From Phorcus lineatus (taxonomy: Eukaryota; Mollusca; Gastropoda; Trochida; Trochidae): a DNA stretch of 64,000 nucleotides. Positions within the stretch are counted from its first letter, which is position 1. Every line of letters begins with the position of its first letter. The notes below the pieces were generated by a model that did not search any database, had not been told where the DNA came from, and saw nothing but the letters and a program-made list of their open reading frames with translations. A program made the position numbers and the translations under genes. Shown here piece by piece: positions 1 through 11,705 of this stretch. Location: positions 39,788,839-39,852,838 of the forward strand of contig OV121091.1 of the NCBI GenBank assembly GCA_921293015.1. Direction: 5' to 3'.

Positions 1-180
1 ACACAACTAAACTCTGGATAGAGTAGGACAATTACCACAACTAAATGATGGATCATAACGCCTAACTATGCACTGAATAGTTGGACAATAACACAAAACT
101 TTACGCTGGAACGTTAGACCATAACACATAACTAAACGCTGGATAGATAGAAAATGAAACACAACTAAACTCTGGATAGT
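1..180. repeat. Degenerate minisatellite with a period near 32 bp
   Basis: About six diverged copies of a unit resembling ACAACTAAACTCTGGATAG plus a short A-rich spacer run from the window edge to about 180. The first and last copies are nearly identical and the middle ones have drifted. The array is cut by the window start, so its true size is unknown. It lies just beyond the probable 3' end of the first TspO-like gene. Reading frames crossing it are not credible genes. Confidence 0.7.
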
Positions 181-189
181 AAAGCAAAT

Positions 190-195
190 TTTATT
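190..195 (-). terminator. Candidate polyadenylation signal of TspO-like gene 1
   Basis: AATAAA on the minus strand, about 260 bp downstream of the stop codon of the first TspO-like gene. It is the first perfect hexamer found downstream. Cleavage would fall near 170-180, at the edge of the minisatellite. Confidence 0.45.
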
Positions 196-451
196 ACAAA
201 GGTATGAAATGTAGAAATGCAATACTGACATGGTGAGGAAGTCCTCCAAGGGACCACAGCAAGTGATGGCACCGGCATGTAACGTGGCAATATTATCATT
301 GGAAATGACATGCACAAAAATGTAATATGTAAGCCCATAATATTTTACAAGTGAATAAATATGCATGGCATGATTTTCGACATACATTATTATCTTTAGG
401 CAGAAGAGTCGGTATCCGTTCCCTTCTGTTCATGTGAGGAAGAGACGTCAT

Positions 452-1937
452 TTATGCCATGTTGACATTGTCTTTGGTAATGTCCGTGCTTGATGAGAAA
501 ACTGGCTTTGAATTTCTTCTCAAAATAACTAGAATTATTTTCACTACAAGTGCCAATACTGCAATAGCCATCAGGACCAAACTGAATATGGTGTTAGTAT
601 TGTCTGGATCATAGTTTTTGGAAAGGCTGCCTGCCAGGGCCCAAACAACGACGCAGTAGGGGGTGATGGTATAGCGACTGTACTTATCCAGGATTGTCAG
701 GTCCGTGCCTGCATACACGACCAATACCACAAGAACCCCGGCCAGAGCAGAACTAGAAGCTGTAGACACCGAAATGGCAGGGTCTGAACGGTAGGCAATA
801 ACAAATGCCATGTTCAGGAAGGACGCGATGGTCGTCCATGCTGCGTAGATGCCGAGCCCATTATGGACGAAAACACGGACGAGGATGTCGTCAATCTTCC
901 TCCCCGACTTTGCAAGGGCGGATTTTCCGTTCTCCAAATCTTTGTAAGAGAGTCCGAGGCAGACGTAGAGAGTGACGAACATAGCCACGAGGAACGCAAA
1001 CGAAACATCTAGGAGCTCCCGGTCGAATAGGAGTAGCCATCCGATGTTGAGGCAGAGGTTGAGTATGTAGATGACGAAGAAGACGGGGGAGAGGAGGACG
1101 GGGTTGAGGTATAGCGGTCCCTGAGGTCCTTTTCTCACCACCAGAGACAGAGAGTAGAGGATCCAGAGGGCCTGCCACAGGTAGATGAGACCCCAGATAC
1201 TGAACGTCCAGCCCGCCGGCGTGATGTCCAGTAGATACGTGTTTGACACGTTGGTCGTACCGCGCAGGAAGACACCTGCAACAAGGGAAAGAAACCGGTT
1301 AACTGAAGCAGCAACACAGGGGATCAAGGGTCCTAAAATTGTCAGACAAGCATCTAGAGAGATAAGATACAAAGTTTAAGATTCATTAAAACTTTTAGAC
1401 TGCTAGTGCCCATTAAAAAAAATTCTTTTGTGAATATCATACAGACGAAAAATGTTGAAAACATGCATTTGCACACCAGACAATGGGCAGTCACATATCT
1501 TCTTAATCAAAGATTACAATCTATGAATTGTAAAATATTTTAAAAGAGCACAGTATTGATCTTTTTTTTCAAATAGCGTGCAAACTAAAATAACATTCTT
1601 CACAGGGAACGATTGCATCTCGGGAATTTAGATATAAACTAAGGATTTTTGTTAGAGTTGGGAACTAGAAATCACGTAAAGAGGCGAATGAACGGGGGCG
1701 GACATACCAAGTGCGATATAACCCAACAATTTTTCGTAGGTAAAAGATTGTGAGAATCAAAACCCAGAGTAAGTTTTCAAATTAACAAGTAAACACAATT
1801 TTTTTTATCAGATACCCACCATTCCCAGGAGATGACGCAAGTCCGTTGAAGGCGGCTGTAATGATAAAAGCTAGAAGAGTTCCGATCTTCAGTACAAGCA
1901 GTAGCGGTCTGTGACTCGATTCAACTGGCGAATCCAT
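452..1937 (-). CDS. TspO/MBR-related multi-pass membrane protein, paralog 1 (most diverged)
   Basis: Two coding exons: 1937-1820 (118 nt, phase 1, donor GTGGGT) and 1275-452 (acceptor TTGCAG), giving 313 residues. The core ITPAGWTFSIWGLIYLWQ sits near residue 55 and matches the start of the long TspO/MBR (tryptophan-rich sensory protein) family. About seven or eight hydrophobic segments follow, including a WTTIASFLNMA stretch that corresponds to the GW-ATIAN region of bacterial relatives. The start at 1937 was chosen because it gives the same 39-codon first exon as the three paralogs downstream in the array. An acceptor just upstream (exon edge at 1950) implies an untranslated first exon further right. 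The N-terminal exon shares little sequence with the paralogs, and the conserved CRRTEEGP loop is replaced by VVRKGPQGP. Exon pair and gene status are well supported. The substrate or ligand is unknown; porphyrin or sterol binding is only a family suggestion. Confidence 0.85.
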
Positions 1938-2100
1938 ATCTGGCTTTAGTCTGCAATGGAAAAACACATCAATTGAAATTATCATCTATCATGCTAAATT
2001 AGTTTCTGATACTATGACGTCATCTTGAATCTTTACTGTACTTTACGTTTATATGACGGTATGTTTTATTATAATAATTTATCCATCTTGGTTTGATGTG

Positions 2101-2195
2101 TGCCTTTGCATACGTGTATATGGGGCCTTTTTGGTGTAAAAAGAATTAACCCCGGGACAATAAGTCTTATCTTATCTTATCTTATCTTATCTTAT
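2101..2195 (+). mobile_element. 3' terminal scrap of a LINE with (CTTAT)6 tail
   Basis: The sequence GGGACAATAAGT followed by six CTTAT units at 2166-2195 repeats, in plus orientation, the end of the LINE copy at 6121-6689, which reads GGGACAATAAAGATT plus a TTATC tail on the minus strand. No coding sequence is left in this copy. Confidence 0.55.
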
Positions 2196-5100
2196 AAAAG
2201 CATATATATAGGGTCTGCGTTATTACTGAATTTCTGCAACGAAGGTTATATTGAAACTTTGTTTACCCAAATAAAAAATAATTGGAGGATAATATAAACA
2301 AACCTTACAAAGGTATTTTTGAAAAAAGGAGCTTCTTGCTTATACTTCTAGTCCCAAAAAAGCGAGTTATTAGAATATTTTGCATAAGTTGTTATATAGC
2401 AGGCCTATTTTCGGAATTTATACTTTATTTTCTTAATCAGTTGAAACGTACGGCAATCGACCCCTATATTTACATTTATGAACCTACCAAAAGCTTTCAA
2501 ACTCTTAGAACCGAAAGAAGTAGAGGACAGCGCAAAATGTAAATATCATTGTTGTCCACATGTTTTGTATAATGTAAGTTACAGTTTTAACAAAATGGTA
2601 GAATAACGATTGTTAAAAAACTGACTACAGAAAACCGGACACATTCCGCTATCTTTGCACATAAGCACGCAAAGAGAATGCACCAAGTATCATTAAACAA
2701 AGAACGTGAACTCACGATTGATATAAGAGGTCGAGATATATAAGAGAACCCGTTAGAGCTTTGAAACAGACGACAGGTGACTGTTTGTGACGTCACAAAC
2801 GATGCGGATATCACGTGACGGCAACCGAAATGAAACATACGCCTCCGTGTAAATTCACCCGAGGTCTATACACATTGTAATGTAACCAATAGTATGAAAT
2901 ATAAACCAGTCTTCTTATACCAAATTCCTTCTTATCCAGTTAAATGGCTTTCACCCGCATTATAAACACAACATATTTACATGGAATTAACGAGAGAGGA
3001 GATAAACACAGAAATCGAATCCGCTTATGGTAGGCTAACAATTTATGGCGGTCAATTTAGATGTACCAAACTTAGAGACTTTTTCTGGAATAAGTATAGT
3101 TTTTTCCATTCAATTACAGGAAGCAATTCAATTAACGCTTAATAAGCAATGTATGATCATTTTATAGAAAATCGAATTCGATAATTGTCACGGTAAATAC
3201 TAAATATATAAATGTATGTTGGCTACTTTATATACAACCTTGATAGATTCAGTCTAGGTGGGACTTCAGTTTCTTGCTAGGTAGGTATTGAAAAAGTCGA
3301 TGACCTGCTGAGGCTCCATTTATATTTTTCAATTTGGTTAAAAAAACAAAGTACTGTGTATCTTTATAATGTATTTCTTGTTCCACCACAATAGGTTTTG
3401 TTAATGAAGAAATAATATTGATTCTACTTTTCATCAAAATTCTTTTTCTTTTTTTATCAGTGAAAAGCCCGTTCTGAAATAAGACTGAGTACCGGTAAAA
3501 AGGCGAATAAATGCCGTCAACTCAGTGTAGGCCTGCTACTTGAAACTCAAAACATCGTGAGGCGTTGAGTGTCCCTTCATTCGGGAAGCATCTCGATGAA
3601 TAATCAGATTGCTTAGCTGAGATGTTTCAACAGTTTTTAATTTTTAATTTGAAAATGGTTAAGTGTAGATAGTTTTGATAAATACGTCTCTCCAAACATC
3701 TAAAAAAGCTCTTAAGGTCTTAGCCGACTATACGAAAACTACATCTTATGTATAATAAAATATAAATACATTTAACGAATTGAGATCAAATGATGAAGCG
3801 TTTGATCTTGGATATGACAATGTCTGGAAAATTAATGAAAAAGCTCGATTTACAACAATTCACTCGCACAAACAGAATTAAAATAGTATTCAACCCAGCT
3901 TTAAAAACGGTACAGATCAATTTCGGAAGGATGTTTTCTGATTTACAAAAATAAACAATATATTGAAACTTACATATCATATATATATATACTTACAAAT
4001 ACACTTAATATCCCGAGGAGAGAATCAGGTTGTAACTGTCAGCACAGCATAAGCGTAGAAGGGATTAACGATCACTGGTCCATGAAGAATATAATATATA
4101 CATATAGGTTCTCACTCCTGAACAACTCGATTCTTGGCTTGTATTAAAACAAGACGATCACCAACGTTTTCTTTTATAAAGCGTATTATCGTTTACGTAA
4201 GCCTTACATAAAACAGTTTAATCATTACTCACGGTTCTGAGGAGGGCGACCACTGAATCATGACCTAGTTTCCTGATAGCTGCGTTTTGGAGAACAAGTC
4301 GTCAAGGTTATGTAATCATATAAGGTAACAAATATTTCCATGACAGAATGTATAAAAAAACGTAAATATACAAGAGCAACATCATATACTGCCATGAGCA
4401 ATAAAAGAGTATAACCAGTCCTTGTAAAATAGGTTTCTTGTAAACGTCCGCGAACAAAACATGAAAGATCGGTTCGCAGAAACGCGAGCTATGTGTTTAC
4501 GTGTTTGTATTTAGGAATTGCAAGCATTTTTCATGAGACTCACGTGGGTACAGATGCACTGCAGGACCTGTCCAAAAGTATTTCCATTTTCTGACATAAA
4601 TAATCAACTAAATTTATCGTGTTGAAGGGATAATCACTTAATCTTTATTTGGGATATCAACGACATTACCACTAGACTTTATATAATTACGGTCCCTTGA
4701 CGACTCGGACTCAACAAATCAAAAAACAATAAAGTCCGACGTAAGGGCAAGGGCGTTGGCACTTAGTTTTTCCATGAAAATATTTATATATTCACGTTTT
4801 TGGTGCTTTAAAATGCGACATAAAGACAAATAACAAACTGTTGTTAAGTAAACAGGCGCGCGTATTTCTAAAGAGAACATGTCTTTCTGTACAGATACAA
4901 TGTACGTCCAATGGGTGTGTTAGATAGCTGGCATCATGGATCTTGAAGAGCGTATAATACTCCGATGTCCATATCCTATTTTTGAATGTTTAACATTATT
5001 GAGCAAATTGTTTGAAGATTGTCCAGAGCAACACTATTTCAATATATTTATAAAGTTTTTGGATAATGATTTTTCTTAAATATTATGAGTACCGAACTGA

Positions 5101-6120
5101 GAAAATAGATGAATGAATATTAAGATGACTTTTAAAACACTGCAGCGACCATAGACGAGTGTATATGTACAATTTTAAATATGAAACATTGTATAGAGAT
5201 TGAACTGATTGAACGCAATAATTGATTGTTATTTAGAATATATAATTACGCATGCAGTACTTATTGCGTAACGATGGCAACACCAAGTTAGTAAAAGGTT
5301 TTTGACACACAGGCACAGTAAGACGTGTGGACAGTGTGAGTTATCTATTGGCCATCCTTGTTATATCGATAAACAAAGGAAACTTGAAATCGGTCACCTA
5401 TCACCACAAATATACCCTTTATGTATCAAGGAAGGTCCTATCAACTGGGTCAAGTAGTGTCCGAACAAAGTCAAAGTTTGTGTCACTCTAGACGATCGCG
5501 ACTTAATACATGTTACAACTTGTCCGCGGAACACTTACCGCTTGTTTTGTAAGCAATATACTGCACTTTTGATGTCTATTTATGAAATGATTTCTTATTT
5601 TCATTAAAAATCTGATACTAAATTAACCTACGGGAAAAAGAAACGATACCGAAGTTTATGATTTTATGTTTGGAAATGTTGAAATTTGAAAAAACACAAC
5701 AATGAAATGATCTCCGTGTTTCAGTAGTCAGATGTGTCACGGAAATAGTATATTGTATACAAGAAGTATTAAATATTGTATATCAGAAAATGACATATCC
5801 CACCAGTCCCAAAGTATTCGTAACCTATATTCCTGTAATAATGAAACGCAAATTTCAAATAACCATTGAGTAAAGACTGCGAAAGATATAATGAGCTAAA
5901 GGACTAGCTGGGGGACGACTACTCTCACGGTATCGCATAAAGATAGGATAAACGCGTGAATTTCTTGCAACAAAATCCCGCGTTGCACTCGCATTATTTG
6001 GGTATAGAAGGATGTGTCTGATCACTAAACAACACAACACCTCTTCAGCTGCATCGTGGAACCAGAAGTATTATATAGAAACGTGTTACACAAAGATATA
6101 GAAACGTGTTACACAAAGTT

Positions 6121-6689
6121 AAGATAAGATAAGATAAGATAAGATAAGATAATCTTTATTGTCCCAAAAAGGAAATTTGTTTTGTATAATTACAATTCTC
6201 CAGAATCAAGACAAATGATAACATAATATTCAAAAACAGTTCATGTCAAAACAGTTAAGAGAGACAGATAATTTATTTAATTTACATGAAAAAGGTGATG
6301 CAACATTAGACAGAATTTATTTCTCTAATGCTGCAGGGAATGAATGATTTGCGGAACCTGTTTGTTCGAAAAGTCGGCATACGCAGCCTACGTCCAGTAG
6401 GTAATGTCGAATATTCCAAGAAAAGTGGATGGGAAGAATCACCCAAAATTTTGTTTCCTTTTTTCGATAACTGCTGCTCATAAAAACTGCCGATCGTTTC
6501 AATAGGAAGCCCAATAATCTTAGATGCAGTATTCACGATTTTTATCAATTTGTTTCTATTTTGAACAGATAGGTTCCCAAACCAACTTAAAAAGTTAAAT
6601 GTAAGGACACTTTGAATGAAGGTTCCAAGTTCACTGAACCAGTCTCGTTTATTATTTGAGTTAAAATGGAAGGACCAAGCAACCGGCAC
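6121..6689 (-). mobile_element. 5'-truncated CR1/L2-like LINE: reverse-transcriptase C-terminus and 3' tail
   Basis: A minus-strand frame at 6306-6689 (127 codons) encodes a C-terminal reverse-transcriptase tail typical of CR1/L2-type LINEs. It shows FIQSVLTFNFLSWFGNLS, then NRNKLIKIVNTASKIIG, a SSHPLFLEY block and the closing NRFRKSFIPCSIREIN. It is followed by a 3' UTR with AATAAAG and an array of six TTATC-type units at 6121-6150. Upstream sequence is not clearly LINE, so the copy looks 5'-truncated, as is usual for target-primed insertion. Confidence 0.75.
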
Positions 6690-7105
6690 GCCCTTGATAA
6701 TAAAGGGAAAACAAAGCTCATTAAAATAAAATCTAATGTTGCTGCACTACGAGAGGCAGATTATGAGGAGCATTTAAGATTTCATTTACGGTAAATCTCC
6801 CATGATTCCCTGAATCAACTTTTATTACCTCCCATTGCTTCCTCCAGTTAAATGGGTACAGCAAGGTGACTTTGTAAGCTGTCGTGCACTTCTTGATCAT
6901 TTCCTTACTTCGGTTTGTTCCTACGGTCGGAAGAGACCTAAAGAATACCTGGAAATGTATATTTTAATTTAAACGAATATTCTATTTTATGAGATAAAGG
7001 ACATCGTTAAATTTTCTAGTTATGAAGAATCATTCTGATTCAGAAATTAAAATTATTTCTTATTTCTCTCTTAGGAGAAGGAGAAAATTATGGTGAAAGG
7101 GCATT

Positions 7106-7165
7106 CAGACAGACATACAGACATACATTTTATTCAGTAAAATGCCACTAGCCCATAGTACTATC
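7106..7165 (-). mobile_element. Possible LINE 3' end with TCTG/TATG tail
   Basis: On the minus strand, GGGCTAGTGGCATTTTACTG leads into AATAAAATG and then TATGTCTG repeats. This is the same arrangement (AATAAA, then a simple tetranucleotide tail) as the other LINE ends here. No coding part is visible. Confidence 0.35.
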
Positions 7166-8159
7166 ATAAGCAGGTAACTATAGTATGAAATATATGATAA
7201 AGGACGTTTATCCTTGGGAGAAGCCGTTTATCTTACTTCGAGTATCAAATATTACATGCTTAGGGATACTTTTTATCCATCTTACAAACTATAAACTATT
7301 TGTCGCAACTCTCGTTTTGACTGCTGCTAGGAAAAGAAAAGATTATTATAAATATTTTATCATTATATATCATAATTATATCTCAAGAGGGCTTTTCATT
7401 CTCACTTTCATCCATTGGTGTTATCGACGCCATTGCGTTAGGGAGTATGGAGGTTACGGTTATTTTTCTACAGCTTCACACCGAACGTATGTTCACATTT
7501 TGATGTTAAAATTGGTGAACAGTGGACGTCAATAAAATAACTTCAGCAGAACTGACTAAGGAATACCTAATATCCATGTGTAAAATAGCCAACTAATTAA
7601 GGAACCGTCTGATCTCTAGTGCAAAAATTAGAATTTTGACATGAATTTGACATTTTGGCACTTGATCAAGTGGTTAATTAACACAACACCTATGGCTGAA
7701 ATGGAACTGTCCTAATTAGTGCTCCCTTAGCTTACACTGATCAAAAGGGAGATACATTTTGAAGTAATGAGATGTTTTTATTTCAAAATATAATATTCCA
7801 TGATAATGAAAACAGAAAGGTATGTGTTAACTGGTGAGTTTTGGGACGTTTCCGTTCCAATGTCGGTCATGGCCCTAAGATGTCCATTGTGTGTGGTTAG
7901 ACGTTCTTGCGTATTTAGTTATTTCAAGTTAATGTGAATGACTTGAACGGTGACTGTATCAAATAAACGTTTGAAACTTTATTAATTTTACGTGACATCA
8001 CATCCGATGTATAGTGATGTGAAAACTAAGGGTCTTCTGTGATGAACAATTTGATGTTGTTGATCTTTAAAGTTAAGTCAATTACGCAGTGAAAAGGAAC
8101 ACACCTGATTGAGTGAGGAGGCATAAGGGATTGCAATTTCAGGAGTCGAAGATTGCTAT

Positions 8160-8840
8160 CTTTAAAGTGACACAGTATGTTTGATGATTTCTAATGTCGA
8201 TTTAGTAGGAGCAAAAATACCTTTTGACCTGAGTTAAGTTAAAATTGCCCCCTAAACAGTGCCAGGACACGCCATAAGATTTTAACTTTAAGAAGAGATA
8301 TTTTGTATACTTGAAATGGATGTTGTACATTGGTTTTATTGTCATTTTATGTCCTTGTTTTAATCTAATTGAAATATCGTCTCTCATAAATCGCTGATTG
8401 GATGTATTACACATGTGAGACGTAAATAAAATATTCTGTCTGTCGTGCATCTTTATCATTAAATGCCAAAGTTATCATACTTTCTTGATTTCGTCGTTCT
8501 ATTTCGGCTCTATTTAGGTAAAGAATTCGAAATGATGTGTCCAGTTAAAGTGTATTTTAGTTAAATGACCTATACTTAACACTTTCAGCCGATATTTGTC
8601 TTTGTGGCTGCTGTAAATAAGCTTCCGATATTACGTTGTCATGAGTTCGCGCCACTGTCCGGTTTTCGATCACATATTACGATTTTGACCTGTTTATTGT
8701 CGTTATTATGAACTGATAAACATTAGGATTGAGATTTTCTGAAACAGACCCTACTTCTAGGTAAAAAAAACCCCACCTTTTTATGAAGTTGACATATTTG
8801 ACTCCCACAACATGCTGTGGAGGAGGAGCTGGTGTGATGG
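8160..8840 (+). repeat. Dispersed repeat, copy 1, interrupted by a LINE tail
   Basis: This copy aligns by eye with 53215-53700 and partly with 34800-35110. Shared blocks are GTTAAATGACC, an ATTACGTTgtcATGAGTt / TTACGTTTGAGTCAT block, the nearly invariant CCACTGTCCGGTTTTCGATC and a TATTTGAC segment near the end. The stretch from about 8276 to 8455 is absent from the other copies and contains a LINE 3' end, so this copy carries a later insertion. No reading frame is shared by the copies. Confidence 0.6.
8377..8445 (+). mobile_element. LINE 3' end with TCTG tail nested in the dispersed repeat
   Basis: The sequence matches the 3' end of the LINE at 16500-17531: a CTCATAA block, then CATGTGAGACGTAAATAAAATATTC, shown here only as landmarks, then two TCTG units. 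It breaks the alignment of the surrounding repeat with its other copies, so it arrived after that repeat. Confidence 0.55.
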
Positions 8841-9039
8841 GTTATGATACAAATCATTTCACTTTCAATGTTTCAGAAAATACTTTCAAAATAATTATGA
8901 CTAGACTGATTTTCGAAATGACAAGTCTCTGGTATTCATCAGTACAGCTGGCAACATAGTGGACAGAATTTGAATAGTTTTTAAACTTTTTCAAACAACC
9001 TAAACAATAACAGATATTTTGAGTAATTTACCCAGGTTC

Positions 9040-9045
9040 TTTATT
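9040..9045 (-). terminator. Candidate polyadenylation signal of TspO-like gene 2
   Basis: AATAAA on the minus strand, about 205 bp beyond the stop codon of TspO-like gene 2. Confidence 0.45.
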
Positions 9046-9248
9046 CGTCATGCAAACAATGCATTCAAGGGCCAATGGGCTAACAGTCTACCATTACGGT
9101 ATAAAAATAGTACATACAAATAATAAAAAACATAGTACATACAAATATTAAAAAACATATAAAACATCATTAACGTCCACTTGGGAATGAGATTCCTCAT
9201 TTTTGTTCGTTCACATATTGTCATTCTTGAAAAATTAGTTTGGTCATT

Positions 9249-11234
9249 TTATAATCTATAACTGGAATCGCCTTTTGATTCGATAGTTGGCAGAATTTCT
9301 TCCTTTTTCTTGGAATCCCTGAAATGACGCATTAGCATTAAAACAACCTTCACAACGAGTCCAACACTAGCGGCAGCCAACAAGACCGCGGAGAAAATAG
9401 AGTTTGTTTTCATGGGGTTCCAGTTCCTCGTGATGCTGCCACTGAGTGCCACGATAACGACTATGTAGGGGGTTATGGTGTAGCGCATGTGTTTCTCCAA
9501 CACTATCCAGTCCATGGTGACAAACACAACCAACTCTACAGTCAGGATGCTCAGCGAGATTGTTGACGATGTGCTCTGCTCATATCCCGGGTAGCCGTCA
9601 TAGGTGAGCGCCATGGCCAAGTTGAGGAGGGTGGCAATAGTACACCAGGTGCCGTATATAGCAAGTCCATTCTGAACAAAGGCCCGGACCATCCAGATCT
9701 CATATGAACGGCCTTGTTTAACCAGGAGATCGCGATTCTCAGCGATAGCCTTGTATGAGAGTCCAATGCAGATGTAGATTGTGATGAAGGTTATGGCTAG
9801 GCAGACGAAAGCAACCCAGACATGGCCCCAGGACCAGGTGAAAGTCCAGGTGATGACAACAGCCCAGTTCAAGATGGAGACGGCGTAGAAGGTTGGGGTG
9901 AGGAGGACGGGGTTGGTGTACACGGGGCCTTCCTCTGTCCGTCTACACATGCATGCCAGTCCGTAGATCATCCACACGGCTTGCCAAATGTAGATGGCGC
10001 CCCAGATGCTGAAGGTGGCTGATGTTGGCGTGATCTCTATGTACCGGTTGTCGGAGCCGTCTCCAATGGATGTGTTGAACAATTCTGTAATTAGGAAAAG
10101 AATAAATCTTAGTAACTTGCTATTTTCTCATACAAATATGATTGGTTCTATTTTTAACAACTAGTATTGCACAATAACCATGCAGTTTTATACTTACACA
10201 TGATTGCGAACGACAACCGAAGATCACAATGACTTGATAACGTGAATGACTAAATTTGTTTGCTCATTAAAATTACAATAATTGCTGTTGGAACAGATCC
10301 ATCAGATACCGCACCCAGCTAGCAAATGCCAGCAGAGGCCAGCGTCACTGAGCTCGACCAGGGTACACAAGCACCCGGCGCCCAAGGCACGGAGTCGCTT
10401 AACACCTACGTACCACAACCTAGTCAGCTCGGCGACCTTTTCTATTAATCAAGTAACAATGTTTGTCCATTAGAATTACAATTCCTTACAACTAACAACC
10501 AATGTTTAACCGACACACCATAAGCATACTAAACTAGTTCATGTTGGAATTTTCATTTTCTCTTCTTCATTGCTGTTAAATCACCACTGTGTACAAAGTG
10601 AACGGAGTTAACAGTATACATTGCTGTGTCCATTCTGGATTCACTTTTTATTTCAAATTATCTGCTAATAACGGACTTATCATCATTCTTAATAGCATTC
10701 TTCGGACCCCTGCTCATCATGAACACAGTTACTTGCAGCCACCAAATCAACTCTGTGTCATAAGGATAACCTGGTATGTGACCTGGGGCATAGATTCTCA
10801 GGCATAAATGTCGGTCATTACGTAGTGATTAAAGCGTTTTCTACAAATTACAACATGCAGAACCATCCCTCCATTGCACCTTAAAATCTCGCTTTCAAAG
10901 GAAGCTCATTTTAATCATTCAGAAGTAGAGGAAATGGTGTTTGCGGTTGAACGATTTTGAAGCGAAACACTTGTTTTCTTCAGATCTAGTTAATAATTGA
11001 ACATGTTGAACTTCATATAACCTATCTTACCAAGATATCAGTTGTGTTCACATTTAAGCGACTTGAGGCATGTTAATATTTAGAAAATGTGTTTGTTTTG
11101 TAGGAGAGGTACTCACTGAAGCCGAGGACGTCGGTCGTGTCCACCATGTTGAGGAAGCCACATACTTGGTTGAGGAGGTACATCACTAAATTAATAATCG
11201 CCAGGGCGATGATCCCTCGGGAGTGGCCCGCCAT
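9249..11234 (-). CDS. TspO/MBR-related multi-pass membrane protein, paralog 2
   Basis: Coding exons 11234-11117 (118 nt, donor GTGAGT, phase 1) and 10084-9249 (acceptor ATTACAG) give 317 residues. The first exon encodes MAGHSRGIIALAIINLVMY, one hydrophobic segment ending in VLGF. The second starts the TspO-like core ITPTSATFSIWGAIYIWQAVW (residues about 57-77) and adds about seven more hydrophobic segments. It contains the family stretch GTWCTIATLLNLA and a KYTITPY-like block (MRYTITPYIVV). The tail is charged and probably cytoplasmic. The start is supported by the same MAxHS start in paralogs 3 and 4. An acceptor at 11243-11245 shows that a 5' UTR exon lies upstream. A donor at 11610-11605 and a TATA box at 11698-11705 fit that exon. 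The core contains no stop or frameshift. The biochemical role is unknown; the TspO relationship is from motif memory only. Confidence 0.9.
10290..10445. other. GC-rich island inside the gene 2 intron
   Basis: A stretch of about 150 bp with CACCCGGCGCCCAAGGCACGG and similar text stands out from the AT-rich intron. It could be a SINE head, a regulatory island or an old insertion. No complete tRNA-like A and B boxes could be placed, so no class is assigned. Confidence 0.25.
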
Positions 11235-11610
11235 TTTTGACTCTGAAGCGAAGGAATACAAATATTCATATCATTGAAATAGAGGGTTTTCAATAAGAAA
11301 TGATAAGATGTAAACCTTATGACACGTCGTACAAAGATGAAAGAAACGATAATGTCTTCATTCGAACGTCCTTGCAGTGGTAAGATGTTCCCTTTGAACA
11401 AAGTAAAAGGTTACAATTGAGGCAAATTTCATTGCAAATACATAAACATAAATGCAATTAATAGCGTCACTCGAATTTCAAAACTTGTTCAAAACAATTA
11501 TGGTGACAGATCCTATAATACCTTCTTAAGTGTAAATATAGAAATGATGAAGTGAAGCAAAATATTATATAATAACAGTCTCTTCGAAAGAACAAGATGT
11601 AATAACTTAC

Positions 11611-11705
11611 TTGTAATTGTGTCTTGAAATATCCCAATAGATGTACAACCAAGCAGCTATATCAGTCAAGTGTGCGGGAGCGGCTGTGGGACAGTACTAT
11701 ATATA
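11611..11705 (-). promoter_or_regulatory. TATA box and untranslated first exon of TspO-like gene 2
   Basis: TATATATA at 11705-11698 on the minus strand is followed about 90 bp later by a consensus donor, CAA|GTAAGT, with the exon edge at 11611. If transcription starts about 30 bp after the TATA box (near 11670), the untranslated exon is about 60 nt. It would splice to the acceptor just before the start codon at 11234. This fits the acceptor seen there but no transcript is available. Confidence 0.5.

Larger units (their letters stand above)
1951..8160. other. Spacer between TspO-like genes 1 and 2
   Basis: No host gene recognised. It contains two CR1/L2-like LINE 3' ends, listed separately at 2101-2195 and 6121-6689, and a third LINE-tail-like piece near 7106. 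It also holds a 23-bp tandem duplication at about 6073-6118 (unit ATAGAAACGTGTTACACAAAG). The first 0.5-1 kb next to 1950 should hold the untranslated first exon and promoter of gene 1, but no convincing TATA box was found. The other reading frames are short, AT-rich and show no motif. Confidence 0.5.

Noticed and set aside
814-1317. Overlapping frames in other phases across TspO-like gene 1, and similar frames across genes 2-4
   Set aside because: They are shadows of the true exons; they lack membrane pattern, paralog conservation and splice support.
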